Shown here in pieces: positions 50,377 to 63,553 of a stretch of DNA of 64,000 nt (its first letter is position 1; the number at the start of each line of letters is the position of its first letter). The stretch comes from Kudoa neothunni. Taxonomy: Eukaryota > Cnidaria. The translations under genes and the position numbers were made by a program. The notes beneath the pieces were generated by a model that saw only the letters and a list, made by a program, of their open reading frames with translations, was not told the DNA's origin and ran no database searches. Where the stretch lies: positions 10,168,001 through 10,232,000 of the forward strand of contig OZ199839.1 of assembly GCA_964304625.1 (NCBI GenBank). Direction: 5' to 3'.

Positions 50377-53300
50377 CTATACATATAATTCGGTGTCGAC
50401 GTAGCGATCAACAATCGGTTTGATGGCATCCCAACGTCTATATTTCATGGATTCGGATTTTAAACAGGAAACAAATCGTTTGACATTATAAGAGTTGTAA
50501 TTTTCTTTAACGAGTTTTTCGATTGATTTAATATCTAAATTTTAGTCGTGATTTACAAAGAGATAACATCAAATAAAAACTTACTCATATTATGCATTCG
50601 AATAAGGTTAATGAATTTTTTGATGGTTGTAAAAAAGGTTTTACCACACACAAATTTTGGAGGACTTGATCTGTGTGGGATATCCACTGTTGACGAATCA
50701 CTATCGACTGATTCATAAGAATACACATTGAAAGGATCATCGACAATTTGAACGTCATTATCTTCGTCATCGTTGACGAATTCGGAGGGAGGAGGCAAGG
50801 TAGATTCAGAAATGGGTTCAACTGAGTGACTGCTTGGTGAGGTAGCAGTGTCGATGTCATCCAACGAATCCAAATAACTTTGGGAGAGTGATCTCCGTAT
50901 ACGACCAACCCGTTGGGATAGGAATCGACGACGACGATTTTTATATTCTCGTTGTTTTCTAGCTTGTGAGGTTTCTTTGTATTTTTCGGGAATAGGCGAA
51001 TCGGAGCTATCGGTAGTTTCGTCAACTTTAACGTCCTTAACAAAAGATGCAGTTAATTCAAATCAACCAACTACAGATTCTATCAACACACATATTCCAT
51101 TTGTCGAGTTTTAAAGGGATTGCCAAACGAATTTGTTCTTATTTGTGTAGGATCAATAGGACGTAGATTGTTGGCATCGTTTCTATGATAATTTCCCATC
51201 GAATCAATGCTAACGTTGTGATAGGTTTCTAATCGCACATAATCATAACGTGAGAATTAATATTTTCATCAGTGTAAAAAGATTACCATACCTTTGAACT
51301 GTGGTTTGATTTTATTGATAGAACTTTTGCAGATATTGTCATAGAGTTGGGGTAACATGGCCAATAAGCGATCTCGATGAATATTGAATGGGTTTGTGAA
51401 CGGATTGAGATAGTCGTTTTTATCAGGTTTTTGACCATATTGAGATATATTTAGTTGAATGTCATTAAAAGGCGGACTACAACCAACGCAATTAAATACA
51501 CTCCGAATCAATCTGCAACAACTCTTACAATAGAAAGTGCTCCAAATCAACTTTATCAAATCTAGGCATAGATTGTTTGAACAGGAGTGTTCGAAAGTCG
51601 GGTTGTTCTTCAATTTTCACTGGCGGTATGCTATTCGACCACATAAATTTACATTGTTCATGTATGTGATATTAAAATATACTTAAATTCCACTTTATCA
51701 TAATCCATAATCACATCAAAGTTGGTGATCAAATCGCTCAAACTGCCACTTGAAGTGGTTATATTTAACGAGTCATACACCTTTTTTGCCTTAAATAAAG
51801 CACCCATTTAATATTTTACAAACAAATTTGGCCGAAGAAAAATACCATAGGTTTTCCATTTCGAAGGAATTGATCAACTCTTCGATTGTACTGCATCTCA
51901 GCGATATCCTGAACGTATTGTGAGACTGATATACCGACTTTTTTTAATGCGGTTCTAATCGACTAATATGTACATATGTCAGTCGAAATTATTAAAAAAA
52001 CTGCGAATTTGTGTTGGTATTCAACTTACATGAATGTAATAATAGGGCACAGATCGAATATAGGCAATAAATTTTTCGCGCCAATTTTTACTAATTCTAC
52101 CCCTTGTCGAAACCCATTCATTCACCAGTGGAATCAATGTGAGATAGTTGTACGGACATACGTACAAATTGATGTAACCTTCCTTCTTGTCCAATGCAAT
52201 ATAACCAAAACTTTCTCCAATGGTGTTGACATTTTCGCCGGAATTTAAGATATAACACTAAACGAGGACATGTGTCACTTTATCTACTCTAACAAACACA
52301 TGTTGACGAATCAATTATACTGGCAAACAATTGAGTGAATTTTCCACATTATCTATTATGTAATCGGGAAACTGAATGGTATCCAAGTGATATTTGTCGA
52401 TAGGAAGGTCGTTACAGATTGGAGTTAAAATTGCCGTCTCCGATACAACAATCACTGGGATACTGTCTCGACGAGGCTAAACACGCGAATATTATCGTTG
52501 CGCCGAAATCATTTTTTTAATGAAAAATTACAAACGGTTCTTGAGGATTTAGTGCTGGTGTATAAAACTCCTCGGGAATTGGATAGAGGTTGCTGTTCAA
52601 CGACCCCACAGGCACCATCAAATCAGCTTTTATACCCTGTTTCTCGTCATCCAAACTATACTCTCTTAACACTCAATTAGAATTTATTATTCCAAGTAAA
52701 TTAATAAAAAATGAATGCGGCTATTCTCACGTATTTAATATTCGAGGATGATTAATTATTTTAAAGAAGATATATACGTATACATTCGTCATACAAATGA
52801 AATCTTTAATCCCTACACCCCCAACCAAATGCTAGGATAATGTTGAACTTTCATCACATGATGTATGTTATATCATAGTTAATTATTATTAACACAAATA
52901 TGAACGTCTAGGGTCCAATAAAACGGATTACAATAATAATTACACACGGTTATCGCATTTTTTACTAGCCAACAAAAATTTTTTATTTTATGTGACTGTG
53001 TGAATTTAACTAATTCAAATGGAAGAATGGCTTTCAAGAATGCTCAATTAGGGAGCTGATAATAATTCAATTAATATTAAATTTTTAATGAGTACATACT
53101 CTCTGAAATAATCCAAGGTAGATATAGCATCTAAATAACATATGCATTAGATATCAGATTGGGTGATAGAAAAGAATAAAAATTACTGAATCTCGTTAAA
53201 TTGTTGCCCAACTTTGCAGTGAGAAGATCGCACGACGACAATCTCACAAACCATACTGGTATGATGGTTTCTTGTTGATTGCACGGAGCTTTTAAAGTGA

Positions 53301-54181
53301 AACCAACACTGGACAGTGTTGTCTCGTTGTAAACAGGAACCCATTGACCGTTGGTTTCCATAGCCATATTGAAGAAATAATTTTCTCCTAGAGGAGAATT
53401 TTCATTTTTATAGTTGGTGATTTGAGCTTCACGATAAAGCACACCAGCCGGTGCGATATCAATAACATAAAATCGTTGATCCCATCGGAAAGGTTGATGA
53501 TAAAAAGAAGGCTGTTCAGCTATATCGATAAACAGCTGTTTCAAATGAGAATAATTTTCATTATCCCCATTGTTGACGCCAACACTGAGACTGTCTTCTA
53601 ACATATCACACGATATGAGAAGAATTATGGTGGGTTCGTTGAAAAATGGAAATCGTCCCTAAATTTATCCACATTAATTAGATTATGATAAAACGACTAG
53701 TCTCCCTCCATTAAAGTACCATTGAAACACTATCGATTCCAGTGGATAGCCGATACAAGTCAATAAATGTGTACACATCCAAAACCGTCTTCTTCAAATC
53801 ACGATATCCACAAGGCTGTATATATTTCAACTTACGATTCAATTCAACAATTGAGTCTGTTTGTGTTGAAAGCAATGTAAAAGCTCGGTCAGGTGAAGCA
53901 AATTCGGTTGTAAAAAGATGAATCTTTTCACGATAATACTTACCATCAGGTTCAACAGGACGGGTCTATCAAATTTTTGAAAAATTAAAATTATTTTTCA
54001 TTTCAATTATGTGTTAAATTTGTTGTAACAAAAAACACATTAATCAACCTTTTTAGATTGAATGTTTAAGTACTTTAAGAAAATTTTCAATACACGCCTT
54101 CGCTATATCCATATAACTCAAACCCATGTACGATCGCTGACACATCTTAAAACTTGTGTCCAATATTAATGTGACATGCAT
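50377..54181 (-). CDS. INTS6: INTS6, Integrator complex subunit 6
   Basis: Exon 1 (54074-54181) begins MHVTLILDTSFKMCQRSYMG, the start of the INTS6 von Willebrand A domain. Exon 2 (53720-53965) ends LYRLSTGIDSVSM and exon 3 (from 53658) continues GRFPFFNEPTIILLISCD and PFRWDQRFYVIDI. Further exons give PIPEEFYTPALNPQEPF, PVIVVSETAIL with IDKYHLDTIQFPDYII, then SFGYIALDKKEGYINLYVCP, YNYLTLIPLVNEWV and NWREKFIAYIRSVPYYY. At 51269-51613 are YLNPFTNPFNIHRDRL motifs. An acidic Ser/Asp-rich region lies at 50590-50900. The end is KSMKYRRW-type C-terminal sequence (ESMKYRRWDAIKPIVDRY) with a stop at 50377. INTS6 links Integrator, which cleaves nascent snRNA and mRNA, to PP2A. The second Ser of the MIDAS motif DxSxS is Lys here. 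Exon limits around 52700-53150 are not resolved. Confidence 0.88.
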
Positions 54182-55432
54182 CGTACACAAACGCGCTCTC
54201 ACTCAGACTAACCTCAATGTGATGAACGATCAAGCCCGAACACAACCATTATCATACATGTTATGTTGATTAGAATACTTATTGAAAATTTTTAAATAGT
54301 TATTCGTTTTTATTTATATAACGAGAAAAATAATTTTTACTTTATAAATAAAGAATTTATACGTCCATCAAATTTTATGGATATGCGCATGCGCGTTATA
54401 GACTAAGTCTGAGTTTGATCACATCAAAGGAAGAAATAAATAAGTTTGAAAGATTTATATACTTGAAAAATATATAAGAATGATTATTTGTTCTATTCAT
54501 CTAATTTGTAGCTTTAATACAATTTATAGTAAAATCACTTATATAATTGAAGTTATGGATAATACTTTTATTTTGTGCTTTATATATTTAATATATTTTT
54601 TACATGAAAATATATAAATTATTTACATTAAAAAGACTAAAAATTCAATTTGCATAAATATAATTTTTCCCGCTGAGTTGAAAGCAGTAATTTAATTTTA
54701 GCTTATTAAATAAATAAATAAATAAATTTTAGCCGTATAACAAACATATCACCATGAAATCTCACAATGAATTATTATATTTACTTGAATAGATTTGTTT
54801 ATTTAAAGGAATTTTTAAAATTATTTGTCAATGAAATAATATTATAAAGTGAAATTCATGCTATACAAGTGGTAAATAAGATGACATCAAAATAGGAGAG
54901 AGAAAATTTGAGCTTAATGTGGTTTGTGACAAACGTAAGGATTTCTAAGTAATTATATTATTCAAGGCTATTAAATTCAATAAGAAGTTGGCCGAAATGT
55001 TTAAAATGTTTTTTAGAATAAATATTTAACAACTATTTATAAAACTATGATCAGTCTCTTCCTTTCGCGCCACATCTGTCTTTCAGAGAAGTAGCTTAAT
55101 AATAATAATAATAATAAATAATATTCAGATGTCAGCTTTTTTGTCCATTTCGAATTATTTCTGGTATCTATGAGCGTAGAAATGGGTTGAAAATAATTAA
55201 ATTAAGCAGAGTCTACAAAATTAAACCTGTACACAACTTATGGGTAAGAGTTGATGAGTTTAAAAATTGTCATTACGTAAACGACATAACTTTTAGAATT
55301 AGAATTTACCCTGCAAGTAGAGGTAGCCTTTGCTATAGCTAATCCAAAATAAAACCTTGAAGTAAATATGAATCTGGCTTCTAGGTTAAGGGGGTAAATT
55401 TGAATAAACAATTGACAACCTATGTTCTAATG
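54182..55432. other. Intergenic, INTS6 upstream
   Basis: No gene seen. It ends in TTCTAATG (55425-55432), the target-site copy of the following hAT element. A short TAA-type microsatellite lies near 55098-55120. Confidence 0.5.
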
Positions 55433-56103
55433 CAGTGTTGCCCAAACTTTTTTCGTAAAAAGTTCCGCATCCACCACCGTTTATCAAAAGTATTTATTTT
55501 AAACTGTTTATAATTTTGAATAAAACTTCATATCACATTTAAATTTAAAAGTAATTAATATATAAATCTTTTCTCATTAAAATTAAGATGTATTCGATCA
55601 TATCTAACTTAATTTTCTGATGAACCTTAAAAATTAACATCTTTTGTTCTTATTCCGTCAAAAATAGCAGTATGTGAAATTCGTCGTAATCCAGCCCGCA
55701 TTAAGCAAAACTTTCATGTATAGGGGTCTTATAAACCCAAAAAGAAATAATCTAAATAGAAAATTAATAGATTTTCTATTGGGTTGAATCAAAAACTTGG
55801 GAGATCACGATTATAAATGAGACAAGATGGGGATAAAAACCATTCCGCTTCTATTCATATTAAGACCATTTGAATGTTATTATTTATTTGTATATAATTA
55901 ATCATTTCTTTTGGTATAGTTTTATGATTTTAATAGTCATTTAAAATTAGACATGATATAGAATCGAGGTATTGATTTAAAAGTGATCCATGCCATGTAA
56001 ACGCTCAGGATTTTCCGCATCCCATCAGAGTCGTTCATTAGACGCTCAAAAATTTCCATGCCCCACCAAAATTTTTTCACGCCACACCAGTGGGAACACA
56101 CTG
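55433..56103. mobile_element. Non-autonomous hAT element (second family)
   Basis: 671 bp, starting CAGTGTTGCCCAAAC and ending CCCAC...CACACTG (inverted, CAGTGTGTTCCCAC). The flanking 8-mers are TTCTAATG on the left and CTCTAATG (56104-56111) on the right, seven of eight bases alike, as expected for a hAT target-site duplication. No transposase frame. Different in sequence from the 748-bp pair. Confidence 0.82.
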
Positions 56104-56111
56104 CTCTAATG

Positions 56112-56894
56112 GAAGCTATCAGTAGAGTGAAATACTATGACATTTTGTAATCTTACCTGCAGTCATAGTTTAATCTAACAGAAGTGGTCAAATTAAACTT
56201 TTGAATCACCAGGAAGCATTAGCAGGCATGAAACCTCTGCAGAGCTTTAGTCATTATGGATAGATGTGGATTAAGGTGGTGGTTTTCCCCAAAACGAAGA
56301 TATTTAATGAATAAAGAGGTAATATTGCAGATCTCGCCTTTTTAAAACATTAATTTAGACGATCTAACCAACCATAATTCCACAACCTAGTATAGCACAG
56401 CACATATAGCACATATAGCACGGTGGGTGACGTGTAGTTCGTAATTTGAGAAAATATTACAAAATTAACGTATAAATAAGATTATAATAAGTTATTTATC
56501 TCTCAAACTATTTAAAAACATTTGTTTGATCATTAGGAATATAAATAAAATATTTTCAAATTAATTAATGTTTTTTATGGATTATTTTGTAATGAGATGT
56601 GTTTCGTAACTTTCAGGTGGGCTGAGATTTTCGTATTCTATTGGTGGCAAAATGGGGAACAAAAATAAAAGTTGAGTTAGGAATTTAAAAGAGAAATATA
56701 AAATAATAAAGTTTTTCCAAAACCAGCGAAGGTGTGGAGCGGAAACATTATTGAAAATGACCCCAATATTAATGATTTTATGACTGACTAATTTCCCACA
56801 AATAATTTATCATTATAGTTAATTTGTAGTATTGTTTCCTCCCTAATATCGTGGGAGCAATCTTAGAAATTACGAACCACCCTTCTCCCATTTT
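56112..56894. other. Spacer with inverted-motif pair
   Basis: No gene. The motif GTAGTTCGTAATTTGAG (56434-56450) faces its inverted relative ATTACGAACCACC (near 56869-56882), and a further direct copy lies near 56599. This looks like a decayed MITE of about 460 bp. Confidence 0.45.
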
Positions 56895-57393
56895 AATAAT
56901 AATAATAATTAATAATAATAATAATTAATAATAATAATAATAATAATTAATAATAATAATAATTAATAATAATAATAATTAATAATAATAATAATTAATA
57001 ATAATAATAATTAATAATAATAATAATTAATAATAATAATAATTAATAATAATAATAATTAATAATAATTAATAATAATAATAATTAATAATAATTAATA
57101 ATAATAATAATTAATAATAATTAATAATAATAATAATTAATAATAATTAATAATAATAATAATTAATAATAATTAATAATAATAATAATTAATAATAATT
57201 AATAATAATAATAATTAATAATAATAATAATTAATAATAATAATAATTAATAATAATAATAATAATTAATAATAATAATAATTAATAATAATAATAATTA
57301 ATAATAATAATAATTAATAATAATAATTAATAATAATAATTAATAATAATAATAATTAATAATAATAATAATAATTAATAATAATAATAATAT
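56895..57393. repeat. 500-bp A/T-only satellite
   Basis: It consists solely of A and T. The outer parts repeat a 16-mer (five AAT-type steps ending in ATT). The centre (about 57058-57220) alternates 16-mers with 10-mers, giving a 26-bp higher-order unit. Confidence 0.92.
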
Positions 57394-57644
57394 TAAAAAA
57401 AAGTTGATAAGTAATGGTTGAAAAATTAAATTTGTAACGACAAACAGAATTAACGTTCAAATAAATAAATAAAATATAATAAAATTAATAGATAATATAA
57501 TAATATAATTTTGGAAACATCCGCCAATAGCTATAGAAATCGAAATAAAGGGACAAATTTGAAATTATAATGAAGTAAAAATACAATCAAATGTGTCATA
57601 AACTAATTGTACGAATTATTGGTATAAATAATTGGAGGGATTTG

Positions 57645-59187
57645 CTAACGGATAAGGTTTAATGGAGTAGTTTTCGAAAAGATATCGTTCATATTTCTAG
57701 TTTGAGCACTTTTAGGTATAGCAAAACATTTCCAAAGTCGTAGGGTTTCATCCGCGCCGATCGACGCAATAGTTGAACCATCCGGATTCGGCACAATACT
57801 AAGGATTCGTTGGGTGTGCCCAGTCAAATGACATAATGGAGTCATTGAAGGATAACTCCAAATAGTGAGGCGATTGTGTGGATAGCCGTGAGCGGAAACA
57901 AATTCATTATAATAACTACTCCACACGATTCCAGTCACTTGAGAATGGGTTTCAACACTGGCCAAGTGTTGTCCATTTCCCACATTGCATAGATTGATAC
58001 GGCCGCACGAAGTACCTCCACCAGTGGCCAGCAGATTAGCTACTCTAGGGTGCCAAGCAACGGCCTAAAACCCAACCTATTATTAACTCAACACACACAA
58101 CACCATACTTTAACAGCAGCAGTGTGGTCGGAAAAGGTGTGCAGGGGATCTGCACCCGACATGGCTTGATTCATATTCCACACATTGACAAGGTTGTCAT
58201 TGCCGCCGGACGCCAAATGTCTACCATCCGGAGACCACACTAGAGAACACACCTCTTGTTTGTGTTGGTTATCGATTCGATTGATAATACAGTTAGCTAT
58301 TCGGACATCTATATTTACAATTTGTCCACTTAGACTGCCACTAATACGAAAAGTCAACACAATTCAAACGCTATTATGTGTAACAGATTTTGATTACGTG
58401 GATAAAATATGACGATTCCAAGAAAGTGAACCAATTCGACTACTGTGAGCTTTGATTTTGCGTATACATTTCTGAGTACGAGTATCCCACAGTTGAACAT
58501 ATCCGGCCGCTCTACCAACGGCCAAACAACTGCTACTTTCATTGCCAGACCACCGCATGGAACACACATGATCAACAGTGTTTGGATTGGCTAAAGAGGG
58601 GAGTGGATTAGAGTCTTGTGTTTCGAGTTGTGTTATATGTCCAGTGGTGGCATTCCACAAGTAGGGAACACCTTCCAAACCGACGCTGATTTGATTATTT
58701 CCACCCCAATCAAGCACATTATAATAGAAATTATCAACGAGATCGGGAGCGTCTAGTGTTCTCTCAGCAGTTTTGGGTATAAAACGTCTTCTGGACCAAC
58801 TTGGTTTTATACCACCTTTCAGATCGTCCTTTGATTGGAACTTTACGGTGGATGTTGTTCCGGCTTTAATATAGTAATGAATTCAAACTATGGAAATCGT
58901 ACAATTCGGTTACCTTCACTGCTGGTTGGCAAATCATTTTCGTATGAAAGCACCACATTACTCATTTCTTCGGTGAGCAGATACTCACGAATGATTTGTT
59001 GTCTTTCATCCAACACAGCATCTACATTCGAATGCACGATACTTTTGCTGGTAATATTGTCATCGTAGGAGTAGAACAGTTTCTCTCTAATAGCTGCAAT
59101 ATCGCCCTTTATCCTAGGAAGGTAACGGTCTCTGACAGGTGTTTCCCGCTTCGATTTATGGTCGACTAAAACAGAGCATTTACTCAT
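57645..59187 (-). CDS. CDC20: CDC20/fizzy, APC/C activator
   Basis: Exons 58914-59187, 58398-58863, 58109-58340 and 57645-58064 join in frame to 463 codons. The C-box is DRYLPRIKGD. Then RRFIPKTAERTLDAPDLVDN opens the seven-blade WD40 propeller, with ASGGNDNLVNVWNM, LLATGGGTSCGRIN, VSAHGYPHNRLTIWSYPSM and ADETLRLWKCF. The last residues, NLIR, give the Ile-Arg tail that docks to APC/C. RLWKCF and the blade sequences favour CDC20 over CDH1/FZR1. CDC20 activates the anaphase-promoting complex at metaphase to degrade securin and cyclin B. The ATG at 59187 is chosen as the simplest start. An upstream open region (59188-59617) may encode a longer N-terminus, but I found no splice that joins it in frame. 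Confidence 0.93.
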
Positions 59188-59617
59188 TGTCTGTAATTTG
59201 GCGAGTGACCTAAAAACCTACTTTGCATAAAACATGATTTATCATTTTTGGATTTGTCGGTCTTTTTTGTCAATTTCGAACTTGATTGACTTGAAGTGTT
59301 GTGAAATGATGCAGACCGACATAATGGCGAGCCGACTGTGGCTTTGATTTGTTTGTCTTTGATTGAAGGTATCTTGAAGCTGCTTTCCAATGTTGGTGTG
59401 ATGAAATTCAGTAATGGTGATCTTGATGTGGCATTATGCTCACCATAAGAATTGTCAGGATTGCGGGATTTTTCAGTTGATAGTACACAAGTAGAATTTC
59501 TAGTGTTGGATTTTTTTGAACCTAGAAATCATATCAATTTAAACTAACTCAAAAATCGTTACTTTTTTTCTTTTCCCCTTGATGGGTAATAGTAGTTTTG
59601 TTGTTCTTTTCAACCAT
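59188..59617 (-). other. Possible extra N-terminal exons of CDC20
   Basis: An ATG at 59617 opens MVEKNNKTTITHQGEKKK, followed by a good 41-bp intron (59522-59562) and an open Ser/Thr/Lys-rich exon (SPLLNFITPTLESSFKIP, KLTKKTDKSKNDKSC) that stops at 59184-59186, overlapping the CDC20 ATG in another frame. The composition suits a CDC20 N-terminus. It may be a leader whose splice I missed, an alternative first exon, or a frame disturbed by a sequence error. Confidence 0.45.
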
Positions 59618-61200
59618 TTCAGGTATCAATACATTCAATTGACCCGTTGCTATGGTATAGCTGCTTGCGCATACTGGCGGGAACGTATAATAAACCCAGA
59701 CTTTTTATAGTTACTCTCGTTATCATCGCTCCAAAATTTGTTTTGTATTTTTATCGGTCACATGTGAATAGTTTTATAGTGATCCAGGAGGCGCGAATTC
59801 TAGATTGAATTAACTGCATAAATTTGGCGCATGTCAAGTAAAGCAGTGACTATTCCCGCCGACAATAACACTCATCTAATTGTAATTTTGATTGAGTTCA
59901 ACTCTCTGTAAAGCTGTATGCGAGATCAATGGAGAATAAAAATAAGTGAATAGATTCAGTCTAGGACGATTAGTGTGCTTATTATTTTGATGGAGCATTT
60001 TTAGAAATAGTTTCTATTCTTAAGGTCATTTCTCGTAGTAGAATCTTGGTTTGTCTAATATTTATACAGAAAAGTTGGACTGAAAAAATATCTAGATAAT
60101 TGGGAGTATGGTGAGAATATTGGATCCAGTCGTTTATTAACCCGGTAAAATATTATTGGCAAAATAGGAACGTTAAAATTTCTAAAAGTAACAAGATCAA
60201 ACGGAATATACTTCATTAATTATCGAAACCGTGAGATGAGCATAGTTATCATTTTAATTTAAAATCAATTTCTTAAAATATAGTTGCATCAGATTACAAC
60301 TAGCAAAACATTCCAACCAATGGTGAGTGTAGTTGCTTCACTTTATGACTTTATGGTGCTATTTATTATGCCATTTCATCCATTAGTTTGAGTGAGACAC
60401 GCTAATATCAAAGTGGTTACGAACGATATTTGGTCTTAATCTCATTTTAATCCACCCGTGTCTAATTTACATTTAAATTTTAAATAAAGAAATGGCTGTT
60501 AAATCTTGAACAAATAACCTAAATTATGTATAATTAAAATTTTTAAGGTTTATTCAAGGTTAAGCGATTAAAAAGCGGTGGTTTCAAATGCTCAGTTATT
60601 TAGGAGTGTAGTAGATAACTAAACAATAACTACCGCGCCTATCAACAATTATGGCATGCAAATCTATCATTTTAATACCAACTACTACTATTTATACGTG
60701 ATATACATAGTTACTTTTTATAATTTTTTATATTTGATTATTATTTTTATTAAACTCAAAAACGTCTTGGTGGGCCAGAAATAATTAGTTTTAGTCGAAA
60801 CAAGTCTTCATTAAATATTATTGTCGTAAAAACAGCCACTTTGTAAATTAAAGGAGTTTTATGCATCACGTGCACCATTTTAATATTTTCCCGCCTACCG
60901 CACACATTTAAATTATCCTCCAATAATTTTAAATACACAGTAAAATAAATAATAAAATATTATTAGACACGTGAATAGTATTTTCTTAATTAGTCATCTT
61001 ATGTATGATTGAAAAGTGAATAAAATTGCTGATTTGAACGTTAAAATATTTAAGTTTATCAAATAGCACTAGCTTAATCATTTTAGACATTTCTCACCCT
61101 GAAAATAAATAAAAAAATATGTAGATAAAGGGAATAATTTTATAATAAATGCGAAATTTTAGTTTTATAGTGATTTTTTACAATAAAGAGATAAAATCCA
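59618..61200. other. Intergenic, no gene seen
   Basis: AT-rich, presumably includes the CDC20 promoter. No exon or transposon ends recognised. Confidence 0.5.
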
Positions 61201-61205
61201 TTATC

Positions 61206-61264
61206 TACTATCTATCTATCTATCCATCTATCCATCATCTATCCATCTATCCATCTATCTACTA
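61206..61264. repeat. (ATCT)n/(ATCC)n microsatellite
   Basis: Short tetranucleotide run abutting the left end of the hAT transposon, which may have inserted into or beside it. Confidence 0.85.
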
Positions 61265-63553
61265 CAGTGGTTTTAAATTGGGGATCCGCTGCAGGGATAC
61301 ATATGAAAAATTTTGTAAATTTTAATTTGTTAAAAAAACTAAATGATGGTAGCTGTGCTTCAAGAATCTGAGTTCGTTTCGTGTTTTTTTCCTTTAAAAA
61401 TTGGCTGCACAGCAAGTATTTTGTGATACCAGGGGTCGTGTTGTTCTGTCTCAATTGAAACGACAGAAAGTGAATGACCCATGCTTGCTTTCACTTATGA
61501 ACAATATCCAAAATGTTATCGTTTCTGATTCAACGTTTTAACATGGAAACAAAAATTATCAAAATATTTATGTTGATGTTATTCAATGCAACTTGAAATG
61601 TAGTTCCCAGTAAGTTTAACAATGTTCCAACTTCGACAATGAGACAGAATTAAAGTTACTCAGTGTCATAGCGGCGCGTCGTTAATCTGCACAAACATGG
61701 TTTCATCACCCAATAATACCACAGATTACTTTTAATATACTAGAAAATGCGAAGCAGTTGGAAATACACATTTTACAATTTTTTTATTATCTGCCCACAG
61801 ATGGATTCAGATGAAGGCCTGCAACAGATTATTACAAAAGCTTTCGAGTTTACTGTTACTGGCGATAAAAATTGTCCATCTCCATTATGCTTAATTTATG
61901 GCGAAACATTATCAAATAGTTCAATGGTACCGTCAAAGTTGAAACATTCTACTTTGCCAAAAAAATAAGGAATACTTTCAAAGATTAGAAGAATAAACTT
62001 CAAAAAGATCTTCATCATTGGTAAGCAATGTCACAATTGGCGAGAAAACGAGCTTTGCTGTAGCAGAGATCATAGCTAAGCAGGTGAAACCACATACAAT
62101 TATACAATTATACAATTGCTCAATCGTTATTGTTACCAGCATGTGTTGGAATTACGAAAAGATTTTTTGGAGAAATTGCTGCTAATGGTCTCAAAAACAT
62201 ACCCCTTTCTTACAATAAAATAAGCAGACGGATTTCAGATATGTCACTTGATATCGAAAAGAGTGTGATATTAAAACTGAAACTTGCCGAATTTTTCGCT
62301 ATTCAAGTGGGAAATCACAGTTACTTGCTTTTATTCGATTCATTGAAAACGATGCTATTGTCGATGAATTTTTATGTTGCAAAGAGTTGCCACAAACAAC
62401 AAAAGGACAAGACATATACGATACTTTCACGTCATACTTAAATCAGTGGGACTTGACACAGGAAAAGTGTATTGGAATATGCACAGATGGATGTCCACTA
62501 ATGACTGCATGTGTAGAAGGTTTTGTTACACTTGTGAAACAATCTCAACCAAACATTACGTTAACTCACTGCTTTCTTCATCGCGAAGCACCTGTTGCCA
62601 AAGAGATTGGTCCTGAGCTAAAGGATGTACTTGATATGGTGGTCAGCATAGTCAACTACATAAAATCAAGACCAGTAAAATGTCGGCAGTTCAGAAAACT
62701 TTGTGAAAGTACGAATGCTGAGCATGTCACCCTGTTACTTCATATTGAAGTCCGATGGCTCTCTCGAGGACGGGTATTGTCTCGGTTTTATGAACTCAGA
62801 GAATTGTTGAATTCTTTTAAAAAAGACAAGGTCGAATTTATCCGACATCTTCCAACATTTGAATATGTTAAAAGTATGCAGGGAACAAAAGAAAATATTT
62901 TGTCTTCAGTGGATAAAATTAACGCTTTCAAACAGGTGCTGGCTATCTGGAAAAACACGTTTCGAAAGGGAATTATGATGAAATTATCCCTCTGATAGTT
63001 AATCATTTGGAATCCTTGATTCAAAGATTAGATAAATATTTTCCATCTATATCCCCTGAAGAGTGTGACTGGGTTAGAAATCCATTCGTCGTACCCTTGA
63101 ACGCGACTTTCAATTAAAAGGTGGAAGAGGAGTCGTAAAATGGAGCACAGTTCACTTTATCTTGATTCATTACGGATTTTAATTTCACAAGAACACCCAT
63201 TAGTTTCAAATAGAGCGTTGTGTCTATTTCCACAATTTTCAACATCATACCTACGTGAATTAGGTTTCTCGGCCATAGCTAATATTACAAATAAGAAAAG
63301 AGAAACCCCACTCTACTAACCCTCGGAGAAGAAATGCGTCTGTCTCTAGAACCCGTCCAAATATTGTAGCTGTAATACGAAGTCACCAACCACAAATATC
63401 ACGTTAGTTTTTATTTGTTTTGAATACAAAACAAACTGAAAATATTTGTTATTTTTTTGGTGAGTGCGCATGCAAATTTTACAACTTGTATTCTCTTCAT
63501 TTGGTTTTAATCACTTTGGGGTTCCACGGTTCCAAAAAGATTAAAAACCACCG
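61265..63553 (+). mobile_element. Decayed hAT transposon, ZBED5/Charlie-like
   Basis: The left end is CAGTGGTTTTAAAT, and the right end reads AAAAACCACCG (inverted, CGGTGGTTTTT). The transposase is recognisable on the plus strand: CIGICTDGCPLMTACVEGFV, THCFLHREAPVAKEIG and HIEVRWLSRGRVLSRFYELR at 62387-62995. The C-terminal dimerisation region follows in another frame near 63170-63315 (SNRALCLFPQFSTSYLRELG), then LGEEMRLSLEPVQIL. An N-terminal piece (DEGLQQIITKAFEF) is at 61801. Several frameshifts and stops separate the pieces, so it is inactive. The closest known relatives by motif are ZBED5/SCAND3-type hAT transposases. No target-site duplication is visible. Confidence 0.85.

Noticed and set aside
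56895-57393. CRISPR-like array
   Set aside because: No unique spacers; a simple A/T satellite in eukaryotic DNA.
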